From Pseudomonas serbica (GTDB taxonomy: Bacteria; Pseudomonadota; Gammaproteobacteria; Pseudomonadales; Pseudomonadaceae): DNA of 64,000 nt. The stretch lies in contig NZ_JAQIYM010000006.1 in assembly GCF_028823535.1 (NCBI RefSeq), forward strand, positions 186,001 through 250,000, in the 5' to 3' direction. A program made the position numbers and the translations under genes. Positions 50,618-59,320 of this stretch are shown in pieces; the first letter of the stretch is position 1, and each line of letters begins with the position of its first letter. A model generated the notes under the pieces. The model saw nothing but the letters and a program-made list of their open reading frames with translations, was not told the origin of the DNA and made no database searches.

Positions 50618-51523
50618 GTGAGCAATCGAGGCGAGCAGTCGCTGCTCAAGCAATCGACCTTCCTGATGCTGGCCGTGGCGATCGCCGGGATCGTCACCGG
50701 CGTTGTCTCAGGCGCCCAATCCATCCTGTTCGATGGCTTCTTCTCGCTGATCGCGACCTTCATCAAGGTGCTGATGCTCATCACCGCGAAGTTGATCGCC
50801 AAGGAAAGCAACCAGCGCTTCCAGTTTGGCTTCTGGCACCTGGAACCCATGGTGTTGCTGATCGAAGGCAGCTTCCTGTTCCTGATCGCCATCTACGCGT
50901 TTCTCAACGGTGTGTTCGGCATCATCAATGGTGGTCGCGAGATCGAGCTTGGGCTGGTGATCGTCTACGCCGCGGTGTTTACCGTCGTTGAGTTCGCCTA
51001 TTTCTTCTACGTGCGCCATCGCAACCGCAAGCTGAAATCAACGCTGCTGCAATTCGACAACATCAGCTGGCTGGTGGATGCGATGCTGTCAGCAGGCTTG
51101 CTGGTGAGCTTCCTCGCCGCACTGTTGCTGAAGACCCAGGGTTACGCCCAGTGGGCGATTTATGTCGACCCGCTGATCCTGATTCTGCTGGCCCTGAGCA
51201 TGCTCGCGCCGGCCTTCAAGATTCTTGGCCCTGCACTGCGCGATGTGCTGGGAATCGCCCCGGATCAACTGGATGAGAAAGTGAATCAGGTACTGGCGGC
51301 GGCGAAGATCGAGCATGGTTTCGACGACTACATTTCCTACGTGCAGAAACACGGCCGGGCCTGTTTTATCGAGATTCACATAGTATTGCCGACCAATTAT
51401 CGGCTTAACAGCGTGGTGCAGCTGGATGCGCTGCGAGAGGAAATTTCCGCGAAGCTCGGCAAGCCCGATGCGGCGAGATGGCTGACCATCAGCTTTACCG
51501 GGGATCGCAAGTGGATTGCGTAA
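50618..51523 (+). CDS. Cation diffusion facilitator family transporter
   Basis: The 301-residue protein has six likely membrane segments. The CDF metal sites occur in TM2 (SILFDGFFSLIATF) and TM5 (FDNISWLVDAMLSAG), and a cytoplasmic C-terminal domain (about 205-301) contains FIEIHIVLP. CDF proteins exchange Zn2+, Mn2+, Fe2+ or similar ions for protons; the ion cannot be fixed here. It starts with GTG 50618 after GGGGAGA. Confidence 0.85.
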   Translation: MSNRGEQSLLKQSTFLMLAVAIAGIVTGVVSGAQSILFDGFFSLIATFIKVLMLITAKLIAKESNQRFQFGFWHLEPMVLLIEGSFLFLIAIYAFLNGVFGIINGGREIELGLVIVYAAVFTVVEFAYFFYVRHRNRKLKSTLLQFDNISWLVDAMLSAGLLVSFLAALLLKTQGYAQWAIYVDPLILILLALSMLAPAFKILGPALRDVLGIAPDQLDEKVNQVLAAAKIEHGFDDYISYVQKHGRACFIEIHIVLPTNYRLNSVVQLDALREEISAKLGKPDAARWLTISFTGDRKWIA

Positions 51524-51536
51524 AGTGATCGTTCAG

Positions 51537-52670
51537 TCAGCGAAGATACTCAGCCAATCCACGATAACAAGTCGCCAAGTGATAAGGCGTAGTCGACGGC
51601 ATGTCCAGACGGCTCACTTCACCTTGCTCATCGCGGCACTCATACCAGCCCCCCGCATGCAGTGATCGCTGCTGCAAGGCCTGCAACTGGCGCAGTACCG
51701 CAGCCTCGCTGCCCGGCCGCAGCGTCAATGCGCGCAAGTACTCGGCCTGGGCCCAGATGCGCTGCGTTGCGTCCCGAGAAGCGCCATCCGGCCCCAGATC
51801 AAGCATGGCCCGCACGGCACCGGTCTGTTGATCGACGCCCAGTTGTTCGGTAAAGGCGAAGGCGCGCTCCAGCGAGGCATGCAAGGGTGACCCGCGTAGC
51901 AACTCGGACGACTCCAGCAGGAAATACCATTCGAACTGATGCCCCGGTTCGAACCAGTTATCCACAGTACCCAGCGGTTTTTCCATCAGCACGCCGTGTT
52001 GCGGATCGATAAAACGCTGCTGCATCCCTGTGCATAAGTCGACAAGCGCCTGTTGCACTGCGCAGTCTTCACGCACCGACAGCGTGGCGAGGAAGGCTTC
52101 AGCCAGGTGCATCAACGGATTCTGCAGCGGACCGCTGTTCAACGACGACCAGTCACGATCGAGGCTCGCTTCGTAGAGGCCGTCACCGCTGGCAAAACGT
52201 TGCGCGATCACTTCCAGGGCGGCGTTGAGCACCGATTCCACCAGCGGCTCGCGGACTTTGTCCCAGTAATGGGCACAGGCGAACAGAATAAATGCGTGGG
52301 TGTAGAGGTCTTTACGCTGATCCAGCGGCGCGCCCTGTGGGTCGATGCTGTAGAACCAGCCGCCGTGCTCGGCATCGTGGAAGTGCCGCTGCAAGGAACG
52401 GAACAACGCCGCCGCACGCTCCCGGGCACCTGGCACTTGGTCGATCAGGCTGGCAAACAGATACAACTGCCGCGCGCAGGCCATGGCCCGGTAGCGTTGC
52501 GGGGGCAGCGGAGTGTGCTCGGCGTCCAGCGCCTCGTAGGGGAGCGCCATGTCGGCATTCCAGCCGGGACCTTGCCAGAGCGGCACGATCACGTCCTGGA
52601 AGTGCTGTTGCACCGAGGCAAACAGGGCGGTCAGTTCAGGCTGGGAGGCGGAGCGGGAAACAGGCGGCAT
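51537..52670 (-). CDS. AGE family epimerase/isomerase
   Basis: The 377-residue protein has the alpha-6/alpha-6 barrel pattern of N-acylglucosamine 2-epimerases and mannose/aldose-ketose isomerases: RKDLYTHAFILFACAHYW, NWFEPGHQFEWYFLL and RIWAQAEYLRALTL, with conserved His residues in the barrel. It may interconvert mannose, fructose or glucose, but the sugar is not determined by sequence. It is convergent with the cation-efflux gene with 13 bases between them. Confidence 0.85.
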   Translation of the reverse strand: MPPVSRSASQPELTALFASVQQHFQDVIVPLWQGPGWNADMALPYEALDAEHTPLPPQRYRAMACARQLYLFASLIDQVPGARERAAALFRSLQRHFHDAEHGGWFYSIDPQGAPLDQRKDLYTHAFILFACAHYWDKVREPLVESVLNAALEVIAQRFASGDGLYEASLDRDWSSLNSGPLQNPLMHLAEAFLATLSVREDCAVQQALVDLCTGMQQRFIDPQHGVLMEKPLGTVDNWFEPGHQFEWYFLLESSELLRGSPLHASLERAFAFTEQLGVDQQTGAVRAMLDLGPDGASRDATQRIWAQAEYLRALTLRPGSEAAVLRQLQALQQRSLHAGGWYECRDEQGEVSRLDMPSTTPYHLATCYRGLAEYLR

Positions 52671-52740
52671 TGGCTGGCGTCGTCACGGCAGGGTTGATTG
52701 CGCGACATGTTAGCAGGCCTGAGCAGTGTGTTGTCTGTCA

Positions 52741-52826
52741 GGCCGCCTTCGCGAGCAAGCCCGCTCCCACATTGGTCCTGCGTACACAGTTCCACTGTGG
52801 GAGCGGGCTTGCTCGCGAAGAGGCCA
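52741..52826. repeat. REP palindrome pair
   Basis: TTCGCGAGCAAGCCCGCTCC (with CAC) and its inverse GTGGGAGCGGGCTTGCTCGC (with GAA) face each other across a 27-base spacer, between the epimerase and hupE. Confidence 0.88.
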
Positions 52827-52843
52827 TGACAATCGATAGAGAG

Positions 52844-53416
52844 CTAGGCCGCCAACAACCAGACTCCGGTCGCCGCCGAAGCCACGCCTGCGAGTCGAAT
52901 CAACGGCGCAGCGGCGCGCGGCAACACCCGCACCACCGCATAACCCGCTGCATGCAACGCTGCGGTCGCCGCCACAAACCCTGCCGCATATGTCCAAGGA
53001 CTCGACAGGTCCGGCAATTCCAAGCCATGCGCCACGCCATGGAAGAGCGCAAACATCGCCGTTGCACCCATCGCCAGACTCAACGGCGGACGCACCGCCA
53101 GTGCAACCGCCAGGCCCAGCGCCAACACAGACGCGGCGATCCCGCTTTCCATTGCCGGCAGGCTCAACCCTGCGAAACCCAGCAGCCCGCCGATCAGCAG
53201 GGTGCCAACGAAGGTGCACGGCAGCACCCAGCGCGCAGCACCCTTCTGCTGCGCCGCCCACAAGCCGACCGCGAGCATCGCCAACAAATGGTCGAGGCCA
53301 CCGATCGGGTGGCTGATGCCGGCGAGCAAGCCATTGTCACCATGTCCCGGGTGAGCGAACGCGATGGCCGGTGTCAACAGCAGGGCCATGGCGCCCAGAA
53401 TGCGTTTCAGTGTCAT
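52844..53416 (-). CDS. HupE/UreJ family membrane protein
   Basis: The 190-residue protein has a signal-like start (LGAMALLLTPAIAFA), the family motif HPGHGDNGLLAGISHPIGG, GGLDHLLAMLAVGLWAAQ, FHGVAHGLEL and about six membrane segments. Such proteins are thought to take up Ni2+. Its place behind ureE, ureF and ureG suggests nickel supply for urease. The ATG giving MTLKRILG was chosen; a longer frame adds nine residues without a ribosome-binding site. Confidence 0.85.
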   Translation of the reverse strand: MTLKRILGAMALLLTPAIAFAHPGHGDNGLLAGISHPIGGLDHLLAMLAVGLWAAQQKGAARWVLPCTFVGTLLIGGLLGFAGLSLPAMESGIAASVLALGLAVALAVRPPLSLAMGATAMFALFHGVAHGLELPDLSSPWTYAAGFVAATAALHAAGYAVVRVLPRAAAPLIRLAGVASAATGVWLLAA

Positions 53417-53445
53417 GCAGAAGCTTCCTTGTGGATAAGTCATGC

Positions 53446-54060
53446 TCAGGCTGCTGTCAGCAGGCCCTGGCGTTCGATGAAGGCAATGATGGCGTCCAGG
53501 CCCTGGCCGGTTTTCTGGTTGCTGAACACGAACGGCTTGCCGTTGCGCATGCGCGTTGTGTCGCTGTCCATCAGGGTCAGCGACGCCCCCACCAGCGGCG
53601 CCAGATCGATTTTGTTGATCACCAGCAGATCGGATTTGCAGATCCCCGGCCCGCCTTTGCGTGGCAACTTGTCGCCCGCGGAAACGTCGATCACGTAGAT
53701 GGTCAGGTCGGACAGCTCCGGGCTGAAGGTGGCCGAGAGATTGTCGCCGCCGGACTCCACCAGGATCAGGTCCAGCCCCGGGAAACGGCGATTCAGTTGA
53801 TCCACGGCCTCGAGGTTGATCGAGGCGTCTTCACGTATCGCCGTATGCGGGCAGCCACCGGTTTCCACGCCAATAATGCGTTCCGGCGCCAGCGCTTCAT
53901 TGCGCACCAGGAAATCGGCGTCTTCGCGGGTGTAGATGTCGTTGGTCACCACGGCCAGGTTGTAGCGTTCGCGCAGGGCCAGGCACAGGGCCAGGGTCAG
54001 GGCGGTTTTACCTGAGCCGACCGGGCCGCCGATGCCGACGCGCAAAGGTTGTGTGTTCAT
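53446..54060 (-). CDS. ureG: Urease accessory GTPase UreG
   Basis: The 204-residue GTPase delivers nickel to apo-urease. The P-loop is [16 protein letters not shown], followed by [17 protein letters not shown] (the Cys-Pro-His nickel-binding motif), [16 protein letters not shown] and [13 protein letters not shown]. The open frame continues about 300 bases upstream, across ureF, but [15 protein letters not shown] at ATG 54060 is the true start. Confidence 0.96.
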   Translation of the reverse strand: MNTQPLRVGIGGPVGSGKTALTLALCLALRERYNLAVVTNDIYTREDADFLVRNEALAPERIIGVETGGCPHTAIREDASINLEAVDQLNRRFPGLDLILVESGGDNLSATFSPELSDLTIYVIDVSAGDKLPRKGGPGICKSDLLVINKIDLAPLVGASLTLMDSDTTRMRNGKPFVFSNQKTGQGLDAIIAFIERQGLLTAA

Positions 54061-54083
54061 GTGGTTCTCCAAAATAAAAGGCC

Positions 54084-54758
54084 CTAGGACCGGAACAGAC
54101 GGCTGTACTGGCGCTCGTGGGCCATACACGCCAGGGACAGGCCAAACGCGGCGCTGCCATAGTGGTCGGGGTTGATTCGGGTAGCGTCGTGTTGGGCCTG
54201 TTGCAGCAGCGGCAGCAGTTCGCTGGTCAAGCGCTGCGCGGCCTGCTGGCCCAGTGGCAGGGTTTTCATCAGGACCGCCAATTGGTTTTCCAGCCAGCTC
54301 CACAGCCACGCGGCCAGTGCATCCTGCGGGCTGATCTGCCAGGCGCGAGCCGCCAGCGCCCAGCACAAGGCCAGGTGGGGCTCGGGTCGGTGTTCGAGAA
54401 AGGCGCGGGCCTGGGAGTCCAGTTCCGGCAGGCCGTTGAGCAGTTGCTGCAAGGAGTAGCCCATTTGCCGGCTTTCCTGATACAGCTCACGGGTTTCCCG
54501 GCTGGCACGGTGTTCTTCGCAGCGCTGCAGCAGTTCGCTCCAGTTTTCCTCGGTCGCCGCCACGCAGTGGGCGAGCAGCAGCGGTGCCTCGAAGCGGGCG
54601 AGATTGAGCAGCATTTGATCGCTGATCCAGTGTCGCGCGCTGGTGGAATCGTGCACACGGCCATTGTCCACCGCCATTTCCAGGCCTTGGGAATAGCTGT
54701 AGCCGCCAATCGGCAACTGTGGGCTGGCCAGGCGCAGCAAGGCCCATGCAGGGTTCAT
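54084..54758 (-). CDS. ureF: Urease accessory protein UreF
   Basis: The 224-residue all-helical protein forms the UreF dimer that gates UreG in the activation complex. [20 protein letters not shown] is the typical N-terminus, and [20 protein letters not shown] lies at the C-terminus. It overlaps ureE by four bases and lies 23 bases before ureG. Confidence 0.94.
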   Translation of the reverse strand: MNPAWALLRLASPQLPIGGYSYSQGLEMAVDNGRVHDSTSARHWISDQMLLNLARFEAPLLLAHCVAATEENWSELLQRCEEHRASRETRELYQESRQMGYSLQQLLNGLPELDSQARAFLEHRPEPHLALCWALAARAWQISPQDALAAWLWSWLENQLAVLMKTLPLGQQAAQRLTSELLPLLQQAQHDATRINPDHYGSAAFGLSLACMAHERQYSRLFRS

Positions 54759-55255
54759 GGGCGCACGCCGAACTGGTGCAGTTTTGGCGGGTAATTGAAA
54801 TTGTCGTCACCGTGACGGGAGTGGTGATGACCGCCGCCGTAGGCGCCATGTTCAGGTTGAAACCCGGCTTCAATGGGCTCGACGTCAGCGCCGAGTTGTT
54901 CGAGCATGGCCTTGAGCACATAGTCGTCGAGCAGGCGCAACCAGCCGTCGCCCACTTGCAGTGCGACATGACGATTACCCAGGTGATAGGCGGCACGGGT
55001 CAGTTCGAAGGCATTGGCGCAGGTGACATGCAGCAATTGCTCGGGACGGGCACAGACACGCACGACGCGGCCATCTTCGGCCTGCAGACATTCGCCGTCA
55101 TACAATGGCGATTGACCCCGCTCCAAAAACAACCCGACGTCTTCGCCCTCGGCACTGAAACAGCGCAAACGGCTTTTACTCCGGGCTTCGAAGGTCAGGT
55201 GCAGCTCGGCGGCCCAGTCGGGTTGAGGGTCGATTCTGCGATGAATCACCAGCAT
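54755..55255 (-). CDS. ureE: Urease accessory metallochaperone UreE
   Basis: The 166-residue nickel metallochaperone begins [32 protein letters not shown] contains the conserved central His, and the C-terminus has a His-rich stretch ([16 protein letters not shown]) that binds Ni2+. An in-frame ATG 24 bases upstream has no ribosome-binding site. First gene of the ureE-ureF-ureG-hupE run. Confidence 0.93.
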   Translation of the reverse strand: MLVIHRRIDPQPDWAAELHLTFEARSKSRLRCFSAEGEDVGLFLERGQSPLYDGECLQAEDGRVVRVCARPEQLLHVTCANAFELTRAAYHLGNRHVALQVGDGWLRLLDDYVLKAMLEQLGADVEPIEAGFQPEHGAYGGGHHHSRHGDDNFNYPPKLHQFGVRP

Positions 55256-55441
55256 CGGAAAGCTTCCAGCAATGGACAATGCTCAGGCAAGAGCAAGGGG
55301 CTTGCCAATCCGCTGATGCGTAGGAAATACCTGTAGGAGCTGTAGGAAAAGTTTCTGGGCGCAAAGGATTTTGGGTGAAATTGGTGCGCAGTTTTTCCCT
55401 GTGCACCAAGTTGAAGCCGGGCGGGTGTACTTTCGCGGTGC

Positions 55442-56074
55442 TTACTCGGTACTGCCCAGCCCCTGCCAGTGCTTGAGGCCGATAAAGATGAACCGCAGCT
55501 GTTGGGTGATCTTTGCCTGGGGCGTCAAGTGCTCGGGCAATGCCTCGACGGGAGGGTCGATGATGTCCGGCAGGGTGGCGAACACGCTTTTGACGATCAG
55601 GTCGGCCATGACGCTCAGGCCGGCGATGTCAAGGTGCTGCAGTTTCGGCATCAGGGACAGGTCGGCGGCGAGGTCCGAACTGATGTCCTCGCGCAAGCGA
55701 CCGATGGCCAGGCGTACCGGCAATGAGCCGCCGTACTGCTCCCTGGCCAGAAACAGGAATTGCGAACGGTTGGCCGACACCACATCGAGAAAGATCCGCA
55801 CGGACGCATCGATGATGCCGCCCATGACGAACTCGTTATGACGCACCAGGCGAATGGTTTCCCGGAAGGTCTGGCCGACCTCGCTCACCAGCACCAGGCC
55901 GAGCTCATCCATATCGGCGAAATGCCGGTAGAAACCGGTAGGCACGATGCCGGCGGTCTTAGCGACTTCGCGCAGGCTCAGGCTGCCGAAACCTCGGCCG
56001 CCCTCCATCAAATGGCGGGCCGCGTCCATCAAGGCGTTGCGGGTTTGTTGTTTCTGTTCGGCGCGGGGCAGCAT
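55442..56074 (-). CDS. desT: TetR-family fatty-acid regulator DesT
   Basis: The 210-residue protein has the TetR helix-turn-helix (LSLREVAKTAGIVPTGFYRH) and a helical ligand domain. It closely resembles P. aeruginosa DesT as I remember it (VLVSEVGQTFRETIRLVRHN, FLFLAREQYGGSLPVR), which senses the ratio of unsaturated to saturated acyl-CoA and represses the desCB desaturase genes. In this window no desaturase gene is adjacent; its upstream neighbour is the repeat protein. The identification is strong, the regulon here is unknown. Confidence 0.85.
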   Translation of the reverse strand: MLPRAEQKQQTRNALMDAARHLMEGGRGFGSLSLREVAKTAGIVPTGFYRHFADMDELGLVLVSEVGQTFRETIRLVRHNEFVMGGIIDASVRIFLDVVSANRSQFLFLAREQYGGSLPVRLAIGRLREDISSDLAADLSLMPKLQHLDIAGLSVMADLIVKSVFATLPDIIDPPVEALPEHLTPQAKITQQLRFIFIGLKHWQGLGSTE

Positions 56075-56199
56075 CGCAAGGGCGTTTTCTGAAAAGGACT
56101 GCGGCGCACTCTAGCAAATCGGCTTTGCCGGCGTCGAACGACGTAAGGGGAGATCAGGCGGGGAGGTGCAACTTCTACAAAGGTTATGGCCAGAAAGTC

Positions 56200-56227
56200 A
56201 AAAGCCCAATCCGGTGATTGGGCTTTT
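56200..56227 (-). terminator. Terminator between the repeat protein and desT
   Basis: AAAAGCCCAATC and GATTGGGCTTTT form a 12-bp stem around CGGT. Read on the minus strand it ends the repeat-protein transcript about 20 bases after its stop; the run of T on the other strand makes it bidirectional. Confidence 0.8.
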
Positions 56228-56246
56228 TTTCAGGGCCGCCATGGGC

Positions 56247-56666
56247 TCAGCTCATAGCGCTGTTGCGTTCGATAACACGGTCACCACCACCTTCGGCAAC
56301 GGTTTGACCTGGCGTGCGGTCGGAACCATCGGCGGCCAGGGTTTGGCCAGGGGTGCGGTCCGAACCGTCAGCGGCAACCGTCTGACCTTGTGGAGTCTGG
56401 TCGTAGCCGTCTTCAGCAACTGTTTGACCTTGTGGGGTTTGATCGTAACCGTCTTCAGTGATCAGGCCTTTTTCTTTCAGGCGATCGTTTCCACCTTCGG
56501 CAATGGTTTGACCTGGGGTGCGGTCGGAGCCATCAGCGGCGACGGTTTGGCTGAACACCGAGTGAGTGTCTTTCACTTGCGGGGTGGCCTGGTCGGCGGC
56601 TGGCAGTGCAAAGGCGGTGCTGGCCAGCATTGAAAGTGTAAGGCTAAGCAGAAGTTGGCGTTTCAT
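56247..56666 (-). CDS. Exported protein with seven tandem repeats, unknown function
   Basis: The 139-residue protein has a signal peptide (MKRQLLLSLTLSMLASTAFA) and a short linker (21-39). From residue 40 to 135 seven repeats of 13-15 residues follow: QTVAADGSDRTPG (40), QTIAEGGNDRLKEKG (53), LITEDGYDQTPQG (68), QTVAEDGYDQTPQG (81), QTVAADGSDRTPG (95), QTLAADGSDRTPG (108) and QTVAEGGGDRVIERN (121). Each has x-T-x-A/T-E/A-D/G-G-x-D. There are no cysteines. The repeats suggest ligand or metal binding or a structural role, but nothing is established. The ATG has GGAG before it; a longer frame upstream has no signal peptide. Confidence 0.75.
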   Translation of the reverse strand: MKRQLLLSLTLSMLASTAFALPAADQATPQVKDTHSVFSQTVAADGSDRTPGQTIAEGGNDRLKEKGLITEDGYDQTPQGQTVAEDGYDQTPQGQTVAADGSDRTPGQTLAADGSDRTPGQTVAEGGGDRVIERNSAMS

Positions 56667-57042
56667 GATGGGGTGCTCCGTGGGAGGGCGATAAATTGGG
56701 TACGAAGGCAATGCTACTCTCGATAAGTCGATATAAAAGTTCATAAACGCAATGTTAATAATCAACGGAATTGATTGTTCTCTACAGCCCTTGTAAACCG
56801 GGCCTTCGCGGTGCACCCAGGTGGGTATTTTCGACCCAGTCGTGCCACGCAAAAGTGCGAAGTCGGTAACGCGGCCGGGAAGAGAGCGTCACGCTTAAGC
56901 GGTCAATTGCGGCAAAATCGGCTTTTCGATTAAACCTGCGGGCTATTTACCAGTCGTAGATTCCATGACGGGCCGGTTCTGGCCCTGCGTTTCTCCTGAG
57001 CATCGTGATCGTGACGCTCAGCCGTATCAGGAGCTCTGTGCA
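56667..57042. other. Repeat protein-AsmA intergenic region (376 bp)
   Basis: The left part is AT-rich and contains a plausible minus-strand promoter for the repeat protein (TTAACA and TATATC, 17 bases apart, near 56725-56755). The right part contains a weak plus-strand candidate (TTGCGG and TTAAAC, 17 bases apart, near 56908-56937) for the AsmA-like gene. Otherwise I see nothing. Confidence 0.4.
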
Positions 57043-59112
57043 ATGATGCGCACCCGTAGGATTCTCGCCTGGACCCTGACCACCTTCGTTGTGTTGTTGG
57101 CCGTGCTGGTGCTGATCATCGTGTTCTTCGACTGGAACCGGATCAAACCACCCCTCAATGCCAAGGTGTCCGAGGAACTGCATCGCCCGTTTGCCATCAA
57201 TGGCAATCTGGCAGTGGTCTGGCAGCGCGAGCCCGAGGAGGGCGGCTGGCGTGCCTGGGTGCCATGGCCGCACGTGGTGGCAGAAGATCTGAGCCTGGGC
57301 AACCCGGACTGGTCGAAGGCGCCGCGCATGGCCAGCCTCAAGCGCGTAGAGTTGCGTATTTCGCCGCTGGCCTTGTTGGCGCAGCGTGTGGTGATCCCGC
57401 GCATCGACTTCACCGAACCCAATGCCGAGTTGCAACGCCTGGCCGACGGGCGTGCCAACTGGACGTTCAAGTTCGACCCGAAAGACCCGAACGCCGAGCC
57501 CTCGCCCTGGGTGGTGGATATCGGCGCGATTGGATTCGACAAGGGACATGTCACTCTCGACGACCAGAGCCTGAAGACTCAGCTGGATCTACTGATCGAC
57601 CCTTTGGGCAAGCCGATTCCCTTCAGCGAAATCGTCGGCGACAAAGCCGCGAAAACGGCGTCCGAGCAGGGCGGCGCACCCCAGGACTACGCGTTTGCCC
57701 TGAAGGTCAAAGGCCAATACCACGGCCAGAAACTCACGGGCCAGGGCAAAATCGGCGGCCTGCTGGCGTTGCAGGACGCGGGGCGGCCATTTCCGCTGCA
57801 GGCGCAAGCGAAGATCGGCGACACCAGCGTCGAACTGGCCGGCACGCTGACCGATCCGATGAATCTGGGCGCGCTGGATTTACGCCTGAAACTGGCCGGT
57901 ACCAGCCTGGGCAACCTCTATCCCCTGACCGGTGTGACCCTGCCGGATACGCCGCCCTATGCCACCGACGGCCATCTGATCGCCAAGTTGCATGAGCCAG
58001 GCGGGGCGGTTTTTAGATATGAAGGGTTCAACGGCACGATCGGCTCGAGTGACATCCATGGCAGCCTGGCCTACGTCGCGGGCCAGCCACGCCCCAAACT
58101 CAGCGGTTCGCTGTTATCCAATCAATTGTTGTTTGCCGACCTGGCCCCGTTGATCGGCGCTGACTCCAACGCCAAGCAGAAAGCCCGCGGCGGCGAAAGC
58201 AAGCAGCCACCGGACAAGGTATTGCCGGTCGAGGAGTTCAAGACGGATCGCTGGCGCGACATGGACGCGGATGTGGAATTTACCGGCAAGCGCATCGTCC
58301 ATAGCGAAAAGTTGCCGTTCAACGATCTTTACACGCATCTGGTGCTTACCGATGGCGTGCTCAGTCTCGAGCCGCTGCGATTCGGCGTAGCCGGTGGCAA
58401 GCTGGATGCGCAGATTCGCCTGAACGGGCACACGGAACCCTTGGAAGGCCGGGCAAAACTGACGGCTCGGGGCTTCAAGCTCAAGCAGTTGTTCCCGACC
58501 TTCGAACCGATGAAAACCAGCTTCGGCGAGCTCAATGGCGATGCCGACATTACCGGGCGCGGCAACTCGGTGGCCAAGCTGCTGGGCGGTGCCAACGGCA
58601 ATCTGAAAATGCTCATCAATGACGGTGCCATCAGCCGCGAGTTGATGGAGCTGGCCGGGTTGAACGTCGGCAACTACGTAGTCGGCAAGATCTTTGGCGA
58701 CAAGGAAGTGAAGATCAACTGTGCCGCTGCCGATTTCGACATCAAGAGCGGTCTGGCCACTACGCGGTTGTTCGTCTTCGATACCGAGAACGCGATCATC
58801 TATATCGATGGCACGGCGAATATGGCGACTGAGCAGTTAGACCTGACCATCACGCCGGAATCCAAAGGCTGGCGGCTGATCTCGCTGCGATCGCCGCTGT
58901 ATGTGCGCGGCAAGTTCATCAAGCCCGACGCCGGTGTTAAAGCTGTTCCCTTGATGTTGCGTGGGGCCGGGATGGTTGCACTGGGTGTGATCGCCGCACC
59001 GGCGGCAGGGCTGTTGGCGCTGGTGGCGCCGAGCGGCGGAGAACCCAATCAGTGTGCGCCGTTGCTGGAGCAGATGAAGGCGGGGAAGGCGCCGAAGACC
59101 GTTAAAAACTAA
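57043..59112 (+). CDS. AsmA family protein
   Basis: The 689-residue protein has one N-terminal membrane anchor (ILAWTLTTFVVLLAVLVLII) and a long periplasmic beta-rich region, as in AsmA/TamB-type lipid-transfer proteins. Family features include VSEELHRPFAINGNLAV, ANWTFKFDPKDPNAE and a C-terminal DUF3971/AsmA_2-like segment (LFVFDTENAIIYIDGTANMA, RSPLYVRGKFIKPD). A hydrophobic stretch near the end (MLRGAGMVALGVIAAPAAGL) may contact the membrane. AGGAG lies nine bases before ATG 57043; the longer upstream frame adds a non-hydrophobic leader. Confidence 0.85.
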   Translation: MMRTRRILAWTLTTFVVLLAVLVLIIVFFDWNRIKPPLNAKVSEELHRPFAINGNLAVVWQREPEEGGWRAWVPWPHVVAEDLSLGNPDWSKAPRMASLKRVELRISPLALLAQRVVIPRIDFTEPNAELQRLADGRANWTFKFDPKDPNAEPSPWVVDIGAIGFDKGHVTLDDQSLKTQLDLLIDPLGKPIPFSEIVGDKAAKTASEQGGAPQDYAFALKVKGQYHGQKLTGQGKIGGLLALQDAGRPFPLQAQAKIGDTSVELAGTLTDPMNLGALDLRLKLAGTSLGNLYPLTGVTLPDTPPYATDGHLIAKLHEPGGAVFRYEGFNGTIGSSDIHGSLAYVAGQPRPKLSGSLLSNQLLFADLAPLIGADSNAKQKARGGESKQPPDKVLPVEEFKTDRWRDMDADVEFTGKRIVHSEKLPFNDLYTHLVLTDGVLSLEPLRFGVAGGKLDAQIRLNGHTEPLEGRAKLTARGFKLKQLFPTFEPMKTSFGELNGDADITGRGNSVAKLLGGANGNLKMLINDGAISRELMELAGLNVGNYVVGKIFGDKEVKINCAAADFDIKSGLATTRLFVFDTENAIIYIDGTANMATEQLDLTITPESKGWRLISLRSPLYVRGKFIKPDAGVKAVPLMLRGAGMVALGVIAAPAAGLLALVAPSGGEPNQCAPLLEQMKAGKAPKTVKN

Positions 59113-59274
59113 AAGAAATGAAGATTGCTCTCCCATATAAATCAGTTCCCTGTGTGGCTGTATTGATATAGCGGGTGGTCAAGCAAACAATGCTTCGTGG
59201 CTTGGAGTTCAGGGTAATAATGTGTCACGTATGGGATTTGGTAAGTAAGGCTTAGACTGATAAGTTGTCATTGT

Positions 59275-59288
59275 CAGCCAGTTGGCTG
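59275..59288. promoter_or_regulatory. Inverted repeat before the unknown pair
   Basis: CAGCCA-GT-TGGCTG lies between a possible -35 TTGTCA (59265-59270) and a possible -10 CATAAA (59290-59295), 33 bases before the first gene of the pair. Such a place would suit an operator. The spacing of the boxes is loose. Confidence 0.35.
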
Positions 59289-59320
59289 TCATAAATTCTC
59301 CACATGGATTTGGATTTTAT

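Noticed and set aside
52292..53698. Plus-strand frame of about 470 codons across hupE and ureG
   Set aside because: It is antisense to well-supported genes and begins within the epimerase; the translation is Arg/Ala/Gln-rich without domains.
56247..56666. CRISPR-like array
   Set aside because: The repeats are in frame in a translated gene with a signal peptide; there are no unique spacers or cas genes.
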